Assembly (NCBI RefSeq): GCF_030247185.1
Contig: NC_080571.1
Location: 140,397,999 to 140,461,998, forward strand
Direction of reading: 5' to 3'
Source of the DNA: Malaya genurostris
Lineage: Eukaryota > Arthropoda > Insecta > Diptera > Culicidae
Length of the DNA stretch: 64,000 bases
Shown here: in pieces, positions 21,251-31,491 of the stretch
Layout: each line of letters begins with the position of its first letter
Position numbering within the stretch: the first letter of the stretch is position 1
The notes under the pieces: model-generated
What the model saw: the letters and a program-made list of their open reading frames with translations, nothing else
The model's database searches: none
Told to the model about the DNA's origin: nothing
Position numbers and translations under genes: made by a program

Positions 21251-22190
21251 GTAAATATCGGATTAGTCAGCACATAGCCTGATGGTAGCAAGTGGAAGAA
21301 GAAACATTCACTGAGGTATAATAGCTATTTTTCGAGAAAAAAACATACAGCACAAGAAGCGTAGATCCACTTTAGTGTTACAGAGAAAAGTTAATAAATG
21401 ATGATGGTCTAGTGAAAAATTTGCTGCCATTGTGTGGTTTGCTGCCATTGTGTGAAAGCCTTAATTGTGAAGTAATAAAAGTAAATAAAAGTTTAAAGAA
21501 GAAAAGAAAATATTATTTCTAATTGTGAAAAACACCCCTCCACTCCTCGACGCACGCCGCTCGGACTGCGCGGCAAAATACAGGATATTCACATATTCAG
21601 CAAAAGCGCAATTTAACGTTAAAATTTAGTTTTTCCTCGCTGCGAAAAAGATTGTCATAGCAAGGCCAGCGTTACCTTCTATAAATTTCAAAATTAAATC
21701 ACAGAAGTGTTTGCTCATTAGCATGCACCAGTGGTCACATGGGTGTGTTTAGGCGAGAGCACGTGAGAGCCATGCATCAGCAATCTTTCGCGCCTAGAAT
21801 TGAGGAGCCATACATGGTACTGTGCTACTGTACCACCAACAATGGTAAGATATTCACCCGCAACGCTAGCAACACTAATACCACCACCGTAATAGCAAGC
21901 CACACTTGATAGGTTTTTCCTGCAAAAACCGCACTTTCAAGTGATCATTTTATTGATACAAAGCCACTAATCTGTCTACCCGTACAAATTTTGAGATAAA
22001 TTGCGTTCAGCAATAAACTCTCACAGAATAATTGTACCACTTTTTCCAAAAAACACTTTAAAAGTTTAATTTCAATGAGAGCAAATTGCAAGGATGTATC
22101 AACCGCAAAATCTTAATAATTTAAAATTTACTCATATTTCAAAAAATATTTATTTTAAAGAAAAGTACGTCCCATTTTAAAATTCTAGTG
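21251..22190. other. no gene recognised
   Basis: AT-rich sequence with short open frames only. A GC-richer patch around 21535-21570 ('cgacgcacgccgctcggact') has no recognisable feature. I see no RNA gene or TIR pair. Confidence 0.5.
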
Positions 22191-22191
22191 A

Positions 22192-22390
22192 ACATTCGCC
22201 GATCATAGTTGTGGGGCATTTCAATATAGATGCCTCAAAACAAGATTATATTAAATTTATTGATTTCATGAACAAGTATATGAAGTTGGATATGAAATCT
22301 GCTTCTCCCCAAGCTATTACGCTATGTATTGATCTCGTATTGGCTAGAAATGTCAATATAGAAAGCCGTAGATATATTTCATACTTTTAA
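22192..22390 (+). pseudogene. endonuclease/exonuclease/phosphatase-like fragment
   Basis: The frame reads 'SPIIVVGHFNIDASKQDY', then 'FMNKYMKLDMKS' and 'LCIDLVLARNVNIESRRYIS'. This matches the 'GDFN' region of AP-type endonucleases carried by retroelements and by Helentron-type Helitrons. Here the Asp of GDFN is His. It is about 65 residues, followed by stops, and has no RT or helicase beside it. I cannot tell whether it came from a LINE or from a Helentron. Confidence 0.55.
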
Positions 22391-22785
22391 TATCATATCA
22401 TATTCATTGCATCATTGATCAACTCAGCGCTTATGTTTTCCTCATTGGAAGATTATAATCGGTTGAAAAAGCTACACCTGTACAAGCTTCCATAAAAAAA
22501 TTCATCAAGAACTTATCTCCTCTACAAATCTTTTTACGTTGCATACTAGAATCGTAAGCTTTATCGTGTCACATTCTCGTGTAGGTCAAAAGGCTTTTAG
22601 GTTCGTTTTATGGTTTGTCCCTTTGCCTTTCACAGTATTTCATTCATGTCTAAGCCAAGTCCTAGACCCTTTCATTTATCTTTTCCACATCTAGCTCTTA
22701 ATACGTGTATCTACTGTTCTGAATCTCTCGTGATCATGGTGTGGCTGTTTTAGCAGAAAATTTCTACAACAACTACAAACTCCAA
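22391..22785. other. no gene recognised
   Basis: Frame-broken sequence between the endonuclease fragment and the minus-strand LINE fragment. A short continuation of the former may reach about 22500. Confidence 0.4.
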
Positions 22786-23431
22786 CTAAATATCGGCTCT
22801 TTCATTGCCAGGAATGAAGCAATGAGCCGGGACCCAGACTATAGTGATTAGATAATTATTGTTCAATATGTCGTCCAGGCACTGTTTTATTTTGCCCAGG
22901 AAAAACGGTTCAGTCTTGTCAGTCATGTTTGAGCGAATGGCTTCAATTGCACTCAGACTATCTGTGAAGAGGAAATAATGGTTTGGAGATAATGTGACGA
23001 TTACACTCAAACTATAATTAACTGCTGCTAACTCTGCTATATAAACAGATGCAGGTTCTTGAAGCCTAAATGAGACCGAAACATTATTGTTGAGCATACC
23101 AAACCCTATCGCTTCTTCAATTCGCGATCCGTCCGTGTAAAACATTTTCTCAGAGTCAATATGCCTGAACTTACTTGAAAATATTTTTGGGATTTCCGTC
23201 GAGCGTAGATGATCCAGGATTCCACGCACTTCGCGCTGCATGGATGTATCGTAAAATAAAGTTGAGTCAGGGACATTTAGGGGGCTGTCACGGATAGGAA
23301 TATATCTTGATGGGTTGATTTCCTGTGACATATGGTTTAAATATACTGTCATGAATTTTGTTTGAGATCGAAGCTCGACTAGTCGTTCGAAATTATTAAT
23401 TACCATGGGATTCAGCACCTCATTTCTTATT
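22786..23431 (-). pseudogene. LINE RNase H fragment (I/LOA-like), minus strand
   Basis: The frame encodes the end of an RT region ('RNEVLNPMVINNFERLVELR') and an RNase H domain: 'KMFYTDGSRIEEAIGFGML' (first Asp), 'VYIAELAAVNYSL' (Glu), 'YFLFTDSLSAIEAI' (Asp) and 'TIVWVPAHCFIPGNERAD' (His/Asp). It is the same family as the minus-strand LINE at 58450-64000 (compare 'MVIDNFEWLVKLNSQTRFMT' there) but diverged. The coding frame runs open to 23493, but the part beyond about 23431 is antisense to the neighbouring + strand LINE and should not be counted. It is truncated on both sides. Confidence 0.8.
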
Positions 23432-23438
23432 AGCAGGC

Positions 23439-24268
23439 GTGATGAAATATGTCTATTGTTCGGCATATTTGCCGCATAACCAACCTTTGCCAAGCGATGA
23501 CTTCAAAAAGGTTGTATCATACTGCTGCAAGAGTGATTTACCACTTGTAATCGGCAGGGACATAAATGCTCACCATATCATTTGGGGCAGCACCGATGTA
23601 AATTTGAGAGGTTCTGATATGATGGAATTTGTGAGCAGTACAAACCTGCACATAGTCAATGCAGAAAACCGTCCAACTTTTGCGAGATCTTGAAGAGAGG
23701 AGGTTATGGACGTAACTCTCTGCTCTGATAGAATTAAGCATGAGTTGGTGAATTGGCTCGTCTCCGATGAGCTTCGTTGTCTGATCATAAGTACATCTTC
23801 TTTGATCATTCAAACGTTAAATTTGATATTATCACATATCGTTATCCCAAATCTACAAACTACGACCTCTATGAAGAGGGCTTGGCGACTAGATTTTACG
23901 GATACCATCCAACAATTGAAACCTCAATTGATTTGGAAAATGTTGTCGACGAGACAAACTCACTCATAGTTGCAGCATATGAAGAGCCTTGTCCACTTCG
24001 GATTGTGCGAGCTACTAGAGGAACTCCTTGGTGGAATGCTGAACTTGCTAGACTAAGGAAACTATGCAAAAGAGATTGGATCCACCGACGCAAAGATGGG
24101 TCGGAGGCATTCGTGTCGGCTCGAAGGGCTTACAAAAATGCTCTTCGATCGTCTGAGCGAAGTGGTTGGAAAAACCTTTACACAAATGTCTCTAGTCTCA
24201 ACGAGGCTAGCAGATTAAATAAGTTACTTTCGAAGTCTAAGGACTTTAATGTCAGTTTCTTAAGGTGA
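23439..24268 (+). pseudogene. LOA LINE endonuclease and linker
   Basis: An AP-type endonuclease, which nicks the target DNA: 'VYCSAYLPHNQPL', 'DLPLVIGRDINAHHIIWG' (GDFNAHH-type, with Arg replacing the Asp), 'HIVNAENRPTF' and 'MSDHKYIFFD' (SDH motif). The linker to RT contains 'TPWWNAELARLRKLCKRDW'. A stop at 23691 and a frame change near 23770 break it. The 5' part of the endonuclease and ORF1 are absent. Confidence 0.8.
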
Positions 24269-24365
24269 TGGTGAACACTTGTCTGACGAAAGTAATGTAC
24301 TTCACTATCTTTTTAACACTCACTTTCCAGGATGTATGGATCCATCACCAACAGCTCTTGCCGAG

Positions 24366-24550
24366 AATTTTTTAGACGTAGCACCTCGGTGTAAATGAGT
24401 GCATTGTAAATAGCAATGACTTTACGTCTGCTTAGCGCATTATGTTGATCCGCGAGGTGGCATTAGCAGTCCACATAATCTGCTAATGCACTGATGAGCT
24501 GAATGCGAAACGTAAAACAATCAAACGGTACCCACGAGGTACCAAAACCT
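24366..24550. repeat. probable foldback insertion in the LOA LINE
   Basis: The LINE frame is lost after '...AENFLDV' and picked up again at 'DSYDSWALDRSVVTIES' near 24565. The interval contains inverted motifs ('cacctcggtg' against 'cacgaggtacc') and a perfect 9-bp stem 'cattagcag'/'ctgctaatg' with a 10-base loop at 24461-24488. Boundaries and target duplication are not resolved. Confidence 0.4.
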
Positions 24551-24709
24551 AAATGACTTTTTCAGATAGTTACGATTCTTGGGCCCTTGATCGAAGCGTT
24601 GTGACGATTGAATCGGTCAAATGGGCAGTTGAGAGGTTTTGTCTCCTGGAAAGGATGGAGTTTTCCCAGTGTTACTGCAGAAAGGGTATAAACATTTCAA
24701 ACATGTTTT

Positions 24710-24722
24710 GAAGAAAATACTT
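24710..24722 (+). repeat. SINE target-site duplication, left copy
   Basis: GAAGAAAATACTT, repeated at 24876-24888. The LOA RT frame is continuous when the SINE and one copy are discounted. Confidence 0.85.
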
Positions 24723-24875
24723 TTTTTTTGTTCCAATTATAGAGGCTTTAACATTAATGTCATTCGCCTCTTCGGGCTAGAAAAACTTTCTGACCCTATG
24801 TGCGGGGTTGGGAATCGAACCCAGGCGGGCGGCGTGAAAGGCATCGACTTACCCATCACTGTATACCCGTCCCCC
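24723..24875 (-). mobile_element. tRNA-derived SINE, copy 1
   Basis: On the minus strand the element starts 'gggggacgggtatacagtga', with an A-box-like 'tgatgggtaagtcg'. It then has a clear B box in 'tgggttcgattcccaacc', a unique body ('gaaagtttttctagcccga'), and an A-run at its 3' end (the T-run at 24723 on the + strand). About 153 bp, flanked by a 13-bp duplication. RNA polymerase III would transcribe it from the internal boxes. A second copy is at 46160-46301, also on the minus strand. Confidence 0.88.
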
Positions 24876-24888
24876 GAAGAAAATACTT
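24876..24888 (+). repeat. SINE target-site duplication, right copy
   Basis: Identical to 24710-24722. Confidence 0.85.
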
Positions 24889-25428
24889 ACTTTTAGTCTT
24901 GCGACAGGATATATTCCAAGAGCCTGGCAGGAAATAATTGTCAAATTTATTCCCAAAGGCGGTCGCGACACTTATGAGGAAGCGAAGAGTTTCAGGCCTA
25001 TCAGTCTTAGCTCATTTCGTCTTAAAACAGTGGAACGCATGGTCGATCACTATATCTGGAATGTTAGTCTGGGCGTGCATCCGCTACATGGAATGCAAGA
25101 TGCTTACCAGCGTGGAAATTCCACTACAACCCTGTTACATGATGTTGTGTACAACATTGAAAAAGCTTTCTCACAAAAGCAATCTTGCTTGGGAGTTTTT
25201 CTAGATATTGAAGGTGCCTTTGATAACGTGTCTTTCAATTCAATTCTGGAAGCAGCCCGTGGTCATGGCATACCTTCAAGTATCACAAATTGGATACACG
25301 CAATGCTTAGCAATCGACTTCTTTGTTCATCGCTTCGGCAAGCAGAGATTAGAAAGCTGAGTGTCTGTGGGTGTCCTCAAGGTGGTGTACTATCCCCACT
25401 TTTATGGAACCTAGTCGCTGATGGTTTG

Positions 25429-25995
25429 TTAACACTCCTAATACCAAGCTTAAAAAAGTTACGCGAAGCACCAAGCCTCAAAAAAAGTTGGAACGGTAAC
25501 TTTGTGCTGTCATAGCTCAGCTGTTTTTCAACGGATCTCAATAAATTTTACACCCTCGAATTTTGTACAGTGCGCAGATTATTTTAAGTATGTCATTATT
25601 GACAATCGGTTAGGAAAAATCAATGAAAATGTGATTTTTCCCGTTCCAAGTTTTTTTTCACACGAAAAACATGCCCTATCTGCATTTATGCGGCACCAGC
25701 ATTGTGAATAGAATTTTGAGAACTTCAACTTTCTCGCGTCATAACTTTGTCGTTAGTCAACCGATCTTCGAAATTTGTTCACCATTGAAATGGTACTAGT
25801 TTTAGAAATAAAATGCACTAAAGCATACGTAAAATAGAGTTGTCTACCTAAAGTTATAGAGAAAACTGTAAACAGAAGACCACAAAAAGATGGGATATTT
25901 TACAATGGTCGTAAATATCTCTGAATTCAAAGCGATGACCCATATGTTTTTATACATTATTCGATTGCTCGTCAACCCAGCTACAATTTAACAAA
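25429..25995 (+). repeat. long terminal inverted repeat, left
   Basis: Pairs with 29640-30162. Landmarks are 'gttggaacggtaacttt', 'ctcagctgtttttcaa', 'ttttacaccctcgaattttg', 'attgacaatcggtta', 'gttcaccattgaaatgg' and 'tggtcgtaaatatctctgaa'. A 30-bp insertion near 25450 repeats 'accaagc'. Confidence 0.85.
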
Positions 25996-26261
25996 AACGC
26001 AAAAACGTCAGCTTAGTTGCACCATCAAAAACAACTTGAAAATATACAGTGTAAATGTAAATATTGACATATATTACAAAAAAAGAATATTTTTAACATA
26101 TAAATCAAAAATGATAGCGATGACTTTTACATTTTTTGCTTTAAATTGTTAGAATCATTATCATAAATCTTGTTTTGATGAATAAAATTATATATTCTCT
26201 CAAAACAACTAAAAAAATTGGTAGAAATTCCATCAGCAGAAACATATTGCCTACAAATTTC

Positions 26262-26285
26262 AATTTCTATCAGCGGAAACATATT
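26262..26285 (+). repeat. 24-bp target-site duplication, left copy
   Basis: The 24 bases from 'aatttctatcagcgg' on are repeated exactly at 27567-27590, bracketing a 1.28-kb insert. Confidence 0.8.
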
Positions 26286-27566
26286 AGCATTAGCATTAGC
26301 ATTAGAGACCGCCCGTGTGTTGCTACTCCGTTATTGATCTGGACCAATTGAGATTGCAAAATGATTTTTTGAAGTAACATGTTTGGGAATAACACATTGT
26401 TCCACACTGTGCAAACTGTATTGAACCATGCATGCTGATCAATACCGACGCCGGCCACGTCCGAATGCAGATCTACTTGGGAGGGAAAGGATTGTTAGTT
26501 TGATGCATGTTGCTACTAAGAACCGAGGAATCCTCTGCATTCCCACATGCATCACAGGAGAGGATACTTTGTTAGTAAATGTTTTAATAATGTTATCATG
26601 TGTTCATTGCTCTGGGTAGCCGGCTACCAAGAATGTTTTAAAGTATTATCGTTTTATGTGTTACTTTGTGCTGGCAATATAATGCACGAAACAGTCAATC
26701 TCCGAAATTGACAAAACTCCGGACAGCCGGCTGTCGAGTATGCAGTCACTCGTTTATGCATCTACCTTTCGCGTTTTTTTTAGTCATGCAAAAAACACAT
26801 TCCGATTGATAAAAAAAAGGTATCATCTCACTGCTAGGTGGATTAAGCACGTTTTTATAAATGAAACTACGTGATACAAAATAAACGAGCGAATAGGATT
26901 TAGACAAAAAAGTTGATTCATTGCATTGAAATATTCTAAACAGATATTATAAAATCATTTTAAATCACCAAACAAAGGTCAACAGATTTCACACGCGTCT
27001 TGATTCTTTATTATTTCCGATTCTTTATTATTTTTATTATTTGAATTGTTTATTGAAATTATTAATTGGTTATATTAGTTGATCTGGGCAGCCGGCTACC
27101 GAGAAAAATATTAATTTTCTGTTTGCAATATTAATATCAAGTGTTTTTTACTCTGTATTCAATATACCGAAATATGTTATCTGTGTTATTAACTTTGTAA
27201 TATAAACGGATTTGCGCAATGGTTGATTTTTATCATTCATTTTATAATCCTGAAAGACAATCAATAACATGGAAGAAGAAATCATTCCTAATAAAACTTT
27301 TCTCCGAAGCTAGACGGAAATTGATAGGTTGAATAAAGAGATGATTTAGAAAAATAGAGTAATCAGAAGTAAAACATTGAAAATATCTTATAACTGAAAG
27401 GAAAAAGAAACTCCTGCTATTATCGCCTTTTACGACATGGAAGCAGGATCCCAGGGGATCTATTCTTGGTTCATTTTTTTCCGCCGGACTCCACACGGCA
27501 TCTAGGCTGGTACAGTCCGGAGAGAGCTAATAGGTACTATCAATCTCCTAGTGGACCCCAGCCCCT
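26286..27566 (-). mobile_element. non-autonomous retroelement with (AATGCT)n tail
   Basis: A 1,281-bp insert between perfect 24-bp repeats. On the minus strand it begins 'taggggctggggtccactag' and ends in three copies of AATGCT (26286-26305 on the + strand, as 'agcattagcattagcatt'). A short tandem-repeat tail plus a long target duplication is typical of target-primed reverse transcription by I-, RTE- or CR1-like machinery. No RT or ORF1 is readable in it. It is nested inside the TTAA element, making a third insertion level. Confidence 0.75.
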
Positions 27567-27590
27567 AATTTCTATCAGCGGAAACATATT
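27567..27590 (+). repeat. 24-bp target-site duplication, right copy
   Basis: Identical to 26262-26285. Confidence 0.8.
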
Positions 27591-28180
27591 GCCTAAAAAT
27601 TTCAAGCCAGAACAGTTACGTTATTGACTAATATAATTTATAATTTTTTATATTTTGAAATCAATTTATTTACAATTTACTCAAAAATGGAGGCTTCGAT
27701 TTTTTTCCGATTTTTGTGCTGTACTAAAGAATGAATACATAGATCCAAATAATTTTTATGTACATATAAAACAAACTCAATTGATATCTACTACAATTTT
27801 GAATTTGTCCAACATTTCCGTAGAATCTAAAAAATCGGTGCAAGATCGGAAATTTTAAAATTTCTGTTATACCTTCAACGTTTCAGTATACACTCTAACC
27901 TCAATTTACGCGCAACGTCGTGGGTGCGTAAATTAAATTTCGCGTAAATTGAGATTTTATTGTATCAAAATATGTGTTAATACTTCTATCGTTTGCAATC
28001 AATAGAAACTATAATTCTTAGAGACTCATAATTTGAATTTCACCAATAGATTTTTAGTTTTTAGATAACACGGAAATTCTTAATTTTTGCGATGGCTTTG
28101 TACAATAAGAAAGTAGAACTTGAACTCGTGATGTAATGATGCCTTTCTCATCATCAACTAGTATAAACTAGAGTAAAGCA
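27591..28180. other. interior of the TTAA element, no gene
   Basis: AT-rich filler. It contains 'cgcgtaaattgagattttat' and the 'taatgatgcctttctcat' phrase that recurs near other mosquito-type repeats in the window. No transposase motif. Confidence 0.45.
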
Positions 28181-28520
28181 GTTCTCAGATGGATAAGACC
28201 ATTTCTGAGAAAACGAAGTGAGTTCCACTATTTCAGGAGTCCGGGAACCGGTACAATCGACGTCGGTTCGAGAAAAGTGACTGGGATCCATTTCCGAGTC
28301 TATAGTAACGATATCCGGTCGTTAATCGAAAACCGGGAATCAGAAAAATCGACATCAATTTGTTTGGTTGTCTACTGACCGTTTGGCCGTTGTTAATCCA
28401 TAGCTGAGGAAAGTGAGTGAGATCCATTTTGGAATAAATGAACACTTTTTCCGGTGCTTTCGGAAACGGAAACCGTGAATCAGGATAGCCAGAACCGGTT
28501 TATTTTATTTGTCCACTGAT
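28181..28520 (+). repeat. degenerate tandem repeats, about 140 bp period
   Basis: Three diverged units share '(a/g)aaagtgactgggatcca' or 'gaaagtgagtgagatcca', 'gaaccgg', and 'accgggaatcag' or 'accgtgaatcag'. They are related in style to the array that follows. Confidence 0.55.
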
Positions 28521-28630
28521 AATAATTACTGCCGATTTTAATAGTCACGCGGTTAGTCTAGAATTTTATTTATGTTTTTTTTTTGTTTCGCCACTTTAAG
28601 TGACTGTATTAATTTTCAACAGACTTCACC

Positions 28631-29225
28631 CTATAATTCCGGAACCGGAAGTCGCATTCTGATGGAACTTTGGAGTTTTATATAGGACTATGAGACCTTT
28701 CATTTGAACCTAATTTTGGTTAAATCTGCCACGCCATCTCTGAGCAAAGTGGTGAAATAATTTGAAATTGTGATTTTTATACTAATCACCTTGTAATTCC
28801 GGAACCGGAAGTTGAATCGAAATGAAATTCAGGAACTTTGTATGACAAATTTATACCTTTCATTTGAATATAAGTTTGTGAAAATCGGTTCAGTTATCTC
28901 TGAACAAAGTTAGTGCACTTATTTTCATTTTTTTGCACATATTATCCTGTAATTCCGGAACAACAAGTCAGATTCGAATAAAATTCAGGAACTTTATACG
29001 GGATTACAATATCTTCCATTTGAATCTAAGTTTGTGGGAATCGGTTCAGCTATCTCTGAGAAAAGTTAGTGCACTTATTTTCATTTTTATGCACATATCA
29101 TCCTGTAATTCCGGATCCGGAAGTCGGATTCGAATAAAATTCAGGAACTTTATACGGGGTTACAATACCTTCCATTTGAATCTAAGTTTTTGAAAATCGG
29201 TTCAGCCATCTCTGAGAAAAGTAAG
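28631..29225 (+). repeat. four-unit tandem array, about 157 bp period
   Basis: Units start at 28631, 28791, 28948 and 29104 with 'tgtaattccggaaccggaag' or variants. They run through 'attcaggaactttatacggg', 'catttgaatctaagtttgtg', 'aatcggttcagc(c/t)atctctga' and 'gttagtgcacttattttca'. Units 3 and 4 are the most alike, and unit 1 the most diverged. I recognise this as a type of minisatellite common in mosquito genomes. Confidence 0.88.
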
Positions 29226-29237
29226 TACAAAAAAATG

Positions 29238-29268
<31 letters not shown>

Positions 29269-29400
29269 CACACACATACAGACATTTTGCGTACTCGAGG
29301 AACTGAGTCGGATGGAATATGACACTCGGCCCTCCGGGTCTTGGTTCAAAAGTCGGTTTTCGCAGTGATTGCATAACCTTTCCATATGAGAAAGCAAAAA
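29226..29400 (+). repeat. (CATA)n microsatellite with conserved mosquito flank
   Basis: 'catacata...' at 29240-29272 is followed by 'acagacattttgcgtactcg', 'ggaatatgacactcggccct', 'aaaagtcggttttcgcagtg' and 'tttccatatgagaaag'. This composite of microsatellite and fixed flank recurs with a (GT)n core at 49980-50230, and as a fragment at 53880-53990. Confidence 0.75.
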
Positions 29401-29639
29401 GTTTTGAAAATTTCTGTATTTATGCCGTTTGTTTTTATATTCTCCTTAAGACCATTGAGTTTAATTTGTTATAAATAATCGTGAGTATTAATAACAATAA
29501 TTAAGGGTATAAAAAGTGTATGTCACCGCTGTAATTTCTAAGCATTTTGTAAAAATAACTAAAATTTGAAATTTTTTAGTGTTTGTCATTTATTTTTAGA
29601 TGTTTTTGAATATAAAAAAACTGCTAGTTTAGCCCTATT

Positions 29640-30162
29640 TGTAACTGGTTTTATTAGCAATCCAATGATGAATAAAAACATATAGGTCATCGCTTTGAAT
29701 TCAGAGATATTTACGACCATTGTAAAAAATCCCATCTTTTTTGTGGTCTTCTGTTTACAGTTTTCTCTATAACTTTAGGTAGAAAACTCTATTTTACGAA
29801 TGTTTTAGTGCATTTTATTTCTTAAACTAGTACCATTAAAATGGTGAACAAATTTTGAAAATCGGTTGACTATCTACAAAGTCATGACTCGATAAAGTTG
29901 GAGCTCTCAATATTCAGTCGCGACCTCGATGCCAAAAGAAACAAAATTAGATAGCATATAGGGCATTTTTTGCGCCTGAAAAAAACTTGGATCGGGAAAA
30001 ATCACATTTTCATTGATTTTTTTCTAACCGATTGTCAATAATGCGAACTGTACAAAATTCGAGGGTGTAAAATTTATTGAGATCCATTGAAAAACAGCTG
30101 AGTTATGACAGCTCAAAGTTACCGTTCCAACTTTTTGTCGGGCTTGGTATTTGGAGTGTTAA
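29640..30162 (-). repeat. long terminal inverted repeat, right
   Basis: Reverse complement of 25429-25995, with scattered substitutions and small indels. It ends '...ggagtgttaa' at 30162. Confidence 0.85.
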
Positions 30163-30833
30163 GGAAACTTAATAACCTTGGATTTCCGACTTATGGTTTT
30201 GCCGACGATTATCATATATTGATGACCGGTATAAGCATTAACACTCTCTTTGATGTAATGCAGCAAGCCCTGCGATCTGTTGAGCAATGGTGCTGTCAGG
30301 TTGGATTATCTGTAAATCCGGGCAAAACATCAATGGTGCTGTTCACTCATCGTAGGATAATCACAGGAGCTCGTCCGTTACAGTTCTTCGGTTCAGAGGT
30401 CACTGTGGTCGATCAAGTTAAATACGTCGGGGTTATTCGTGACTCAAAACTGAATTGGTCTGCTCACATTGACTTCAGGATTAAAAGAGCTTGCACGGCT
30501 TTCGGCCAATGCAGACGAACTTTTGGAAAATCATGGGGACTCAATTATATTCATTGGATCTACACAACTATTGTTAGACCAATTTTAGCATATGGTTTTC
30601 TTGTATGGTGGAGTCACGACAGTTCAGTCAAAGCCATGACAGGAGCGATGACAGGAGCATTCACGACAACTCCTACTGCTGCTCTAGAGGCGCTACTGTG
30701 CATTAAACCACTACATGCGTTCCTAAAACAAGAAGCATTATCTTGTGCATACCGTCTTAAGGTTACAGGGCTTTGGAACAGTAGCCCATTAGATTATGCT
30801 ACCAGCCACACTCGCTTGTGGTCTCGATCCTAG
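30163..30833 (+). pseudogene. LOA LINE reverse transcriptase, C-terminal part
   Basis: RT resumes after the TTAA with 'RKLNNLGFPTYGFADDYHIL', where FADD is the catalytic motif, then 'GLSVNPGKTSMVLFTHRR', 'VKYVGVIRDSKLNWSAHI' and 'WIYTTIVRPILAYGFLVWW'. These are the palm and thumb of a non-LTR RT. The open frame before 30163 (from 30105) belongs to the TTAA element's terminus, not to RT. Confidence 0.88.
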
Positions 30834-31491
30834 TGACCTAACTCTCACATGCAGTTTTACTTTCAAAACATTCAATGTGCGCTATCATCTTCGTGAAGAA
30901 TGGTTGTCTGGTTGTCTGGAACGACAACTTGATGAACACATAGTTTGTTATACGAACGGTTCTCTGTTGAATGGTCGTGCTGGTCCTGGTGTCTACTGTC
31001 GTGAAATGAGGCTGGAGCAGTCTCATTCACTTGGTAGATACTATACTGTGTTCCAAGCAGAAATCTACGCGATTCTGTGTGGAGTACATTCGGCACTTCA
31101 GCAGAGGATCTGTGGTAAACGAATTTATTTTTGTTCCGACAGTCAGGCAGCCTTAAAAGCACTCAGTTCGAATGACTCATGGTCGAATCTAGTGATCGCA
31201 TGTCGAACTCAAATCAATGACCTCAGCATTTCAAATGCTGTTTACTTCTTATGGGTACCCGGCCATTCTGGTATTACTGGAAATGAATGGGCTGATGAGT
31301 TGGCTAGAGCTGGTGCAACGAATGATTTCGTTGGTCCTGAACCAGCTTTACCACTTTCAACTAGTTGGATAAAGCACACGATTCGTTCTTGGGCTGCATC
31401 CAAACATGCCAGCTACTGGCGCAGCTTGCAAACTTGCGCTCAGACAAAAGCATTTCTACCAGATTTAAATCTGAAATGTCAAAGTGTCTAA
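30834..31491 (+). pseudogene. LOA LINE RNase H
   Basis: RNase H motifs in order: 'IVCYTNGSLLNGRAGPGVY' (first Asp replaced by Asn), 'TVFQAEIYAILCGVH' (Glu), 'IYFCSDSQAALKAL' (Asp) and 'FLWVPGHSGITGNEWADELA' (His and Asp). It overlaps the RT frame by a shift near 30800. The Asp-to-Asn change at the first motif should abolish activity. Confidence 0.85.

Larger units (their letters stand above)
24560..25428 (+). pseudogene. LOA LINE reverse transcriptase, N-terminal part
   Basis: RT fingers and palm: 'SPGKDGVFPVLLQKG', then (after the SINE) 'LATGYIPRAWQEIIVKFIPK', 'SFRPISLSSFRLKTVERMV', 'LGVFLDIEGAFDNVSF' (first catalytic Asp) and 'GCPQGGVLSPLLWNLVADGL'. The frame is cut at the TTAA at 25429 and resumes in the same phase at 30163. 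Confidence 0.88.
25429..30162. mobile_element. piggyBac-like TTAA element with about 0.5-kb TIRs
   Basis: The insert sits exactly in a TTAA of the LOA RT gene. TTAA is present at both ends (25429-25432 and 30159-30162), and the RT reading frame is in phase across the site once the insert and one TTAA are discounted. The ends are inverted copies: 'ttaacactcctaataccaag' on the left, and the reverse complement of the right end reads 'ttaacactccaaataccaag'. Homology continues for about 500-570 bp (to about 25995 and from about 29640). TTAA-specific insertion is the hallmark of piggyBac elements. No transposase is visible inside, so it is probably non-autonomous. It contains a nested retroelement and mosquito-type minisatellites. 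Confidence 0.82.

Noticed and set aside
24780..24875. A genuine tRNA gene
   Set aside because: A- and B-box-like motifs are present, but there is no complete cloverleaf. The sequence continues into a SINE body with an A-tail and target duplication, and it recurs at 46160.
30796..31162. Minus-strand open frames over the LOA RNase H
   Set aside because: They are shadows of the + strand RNase H frame, which has clear motifs.
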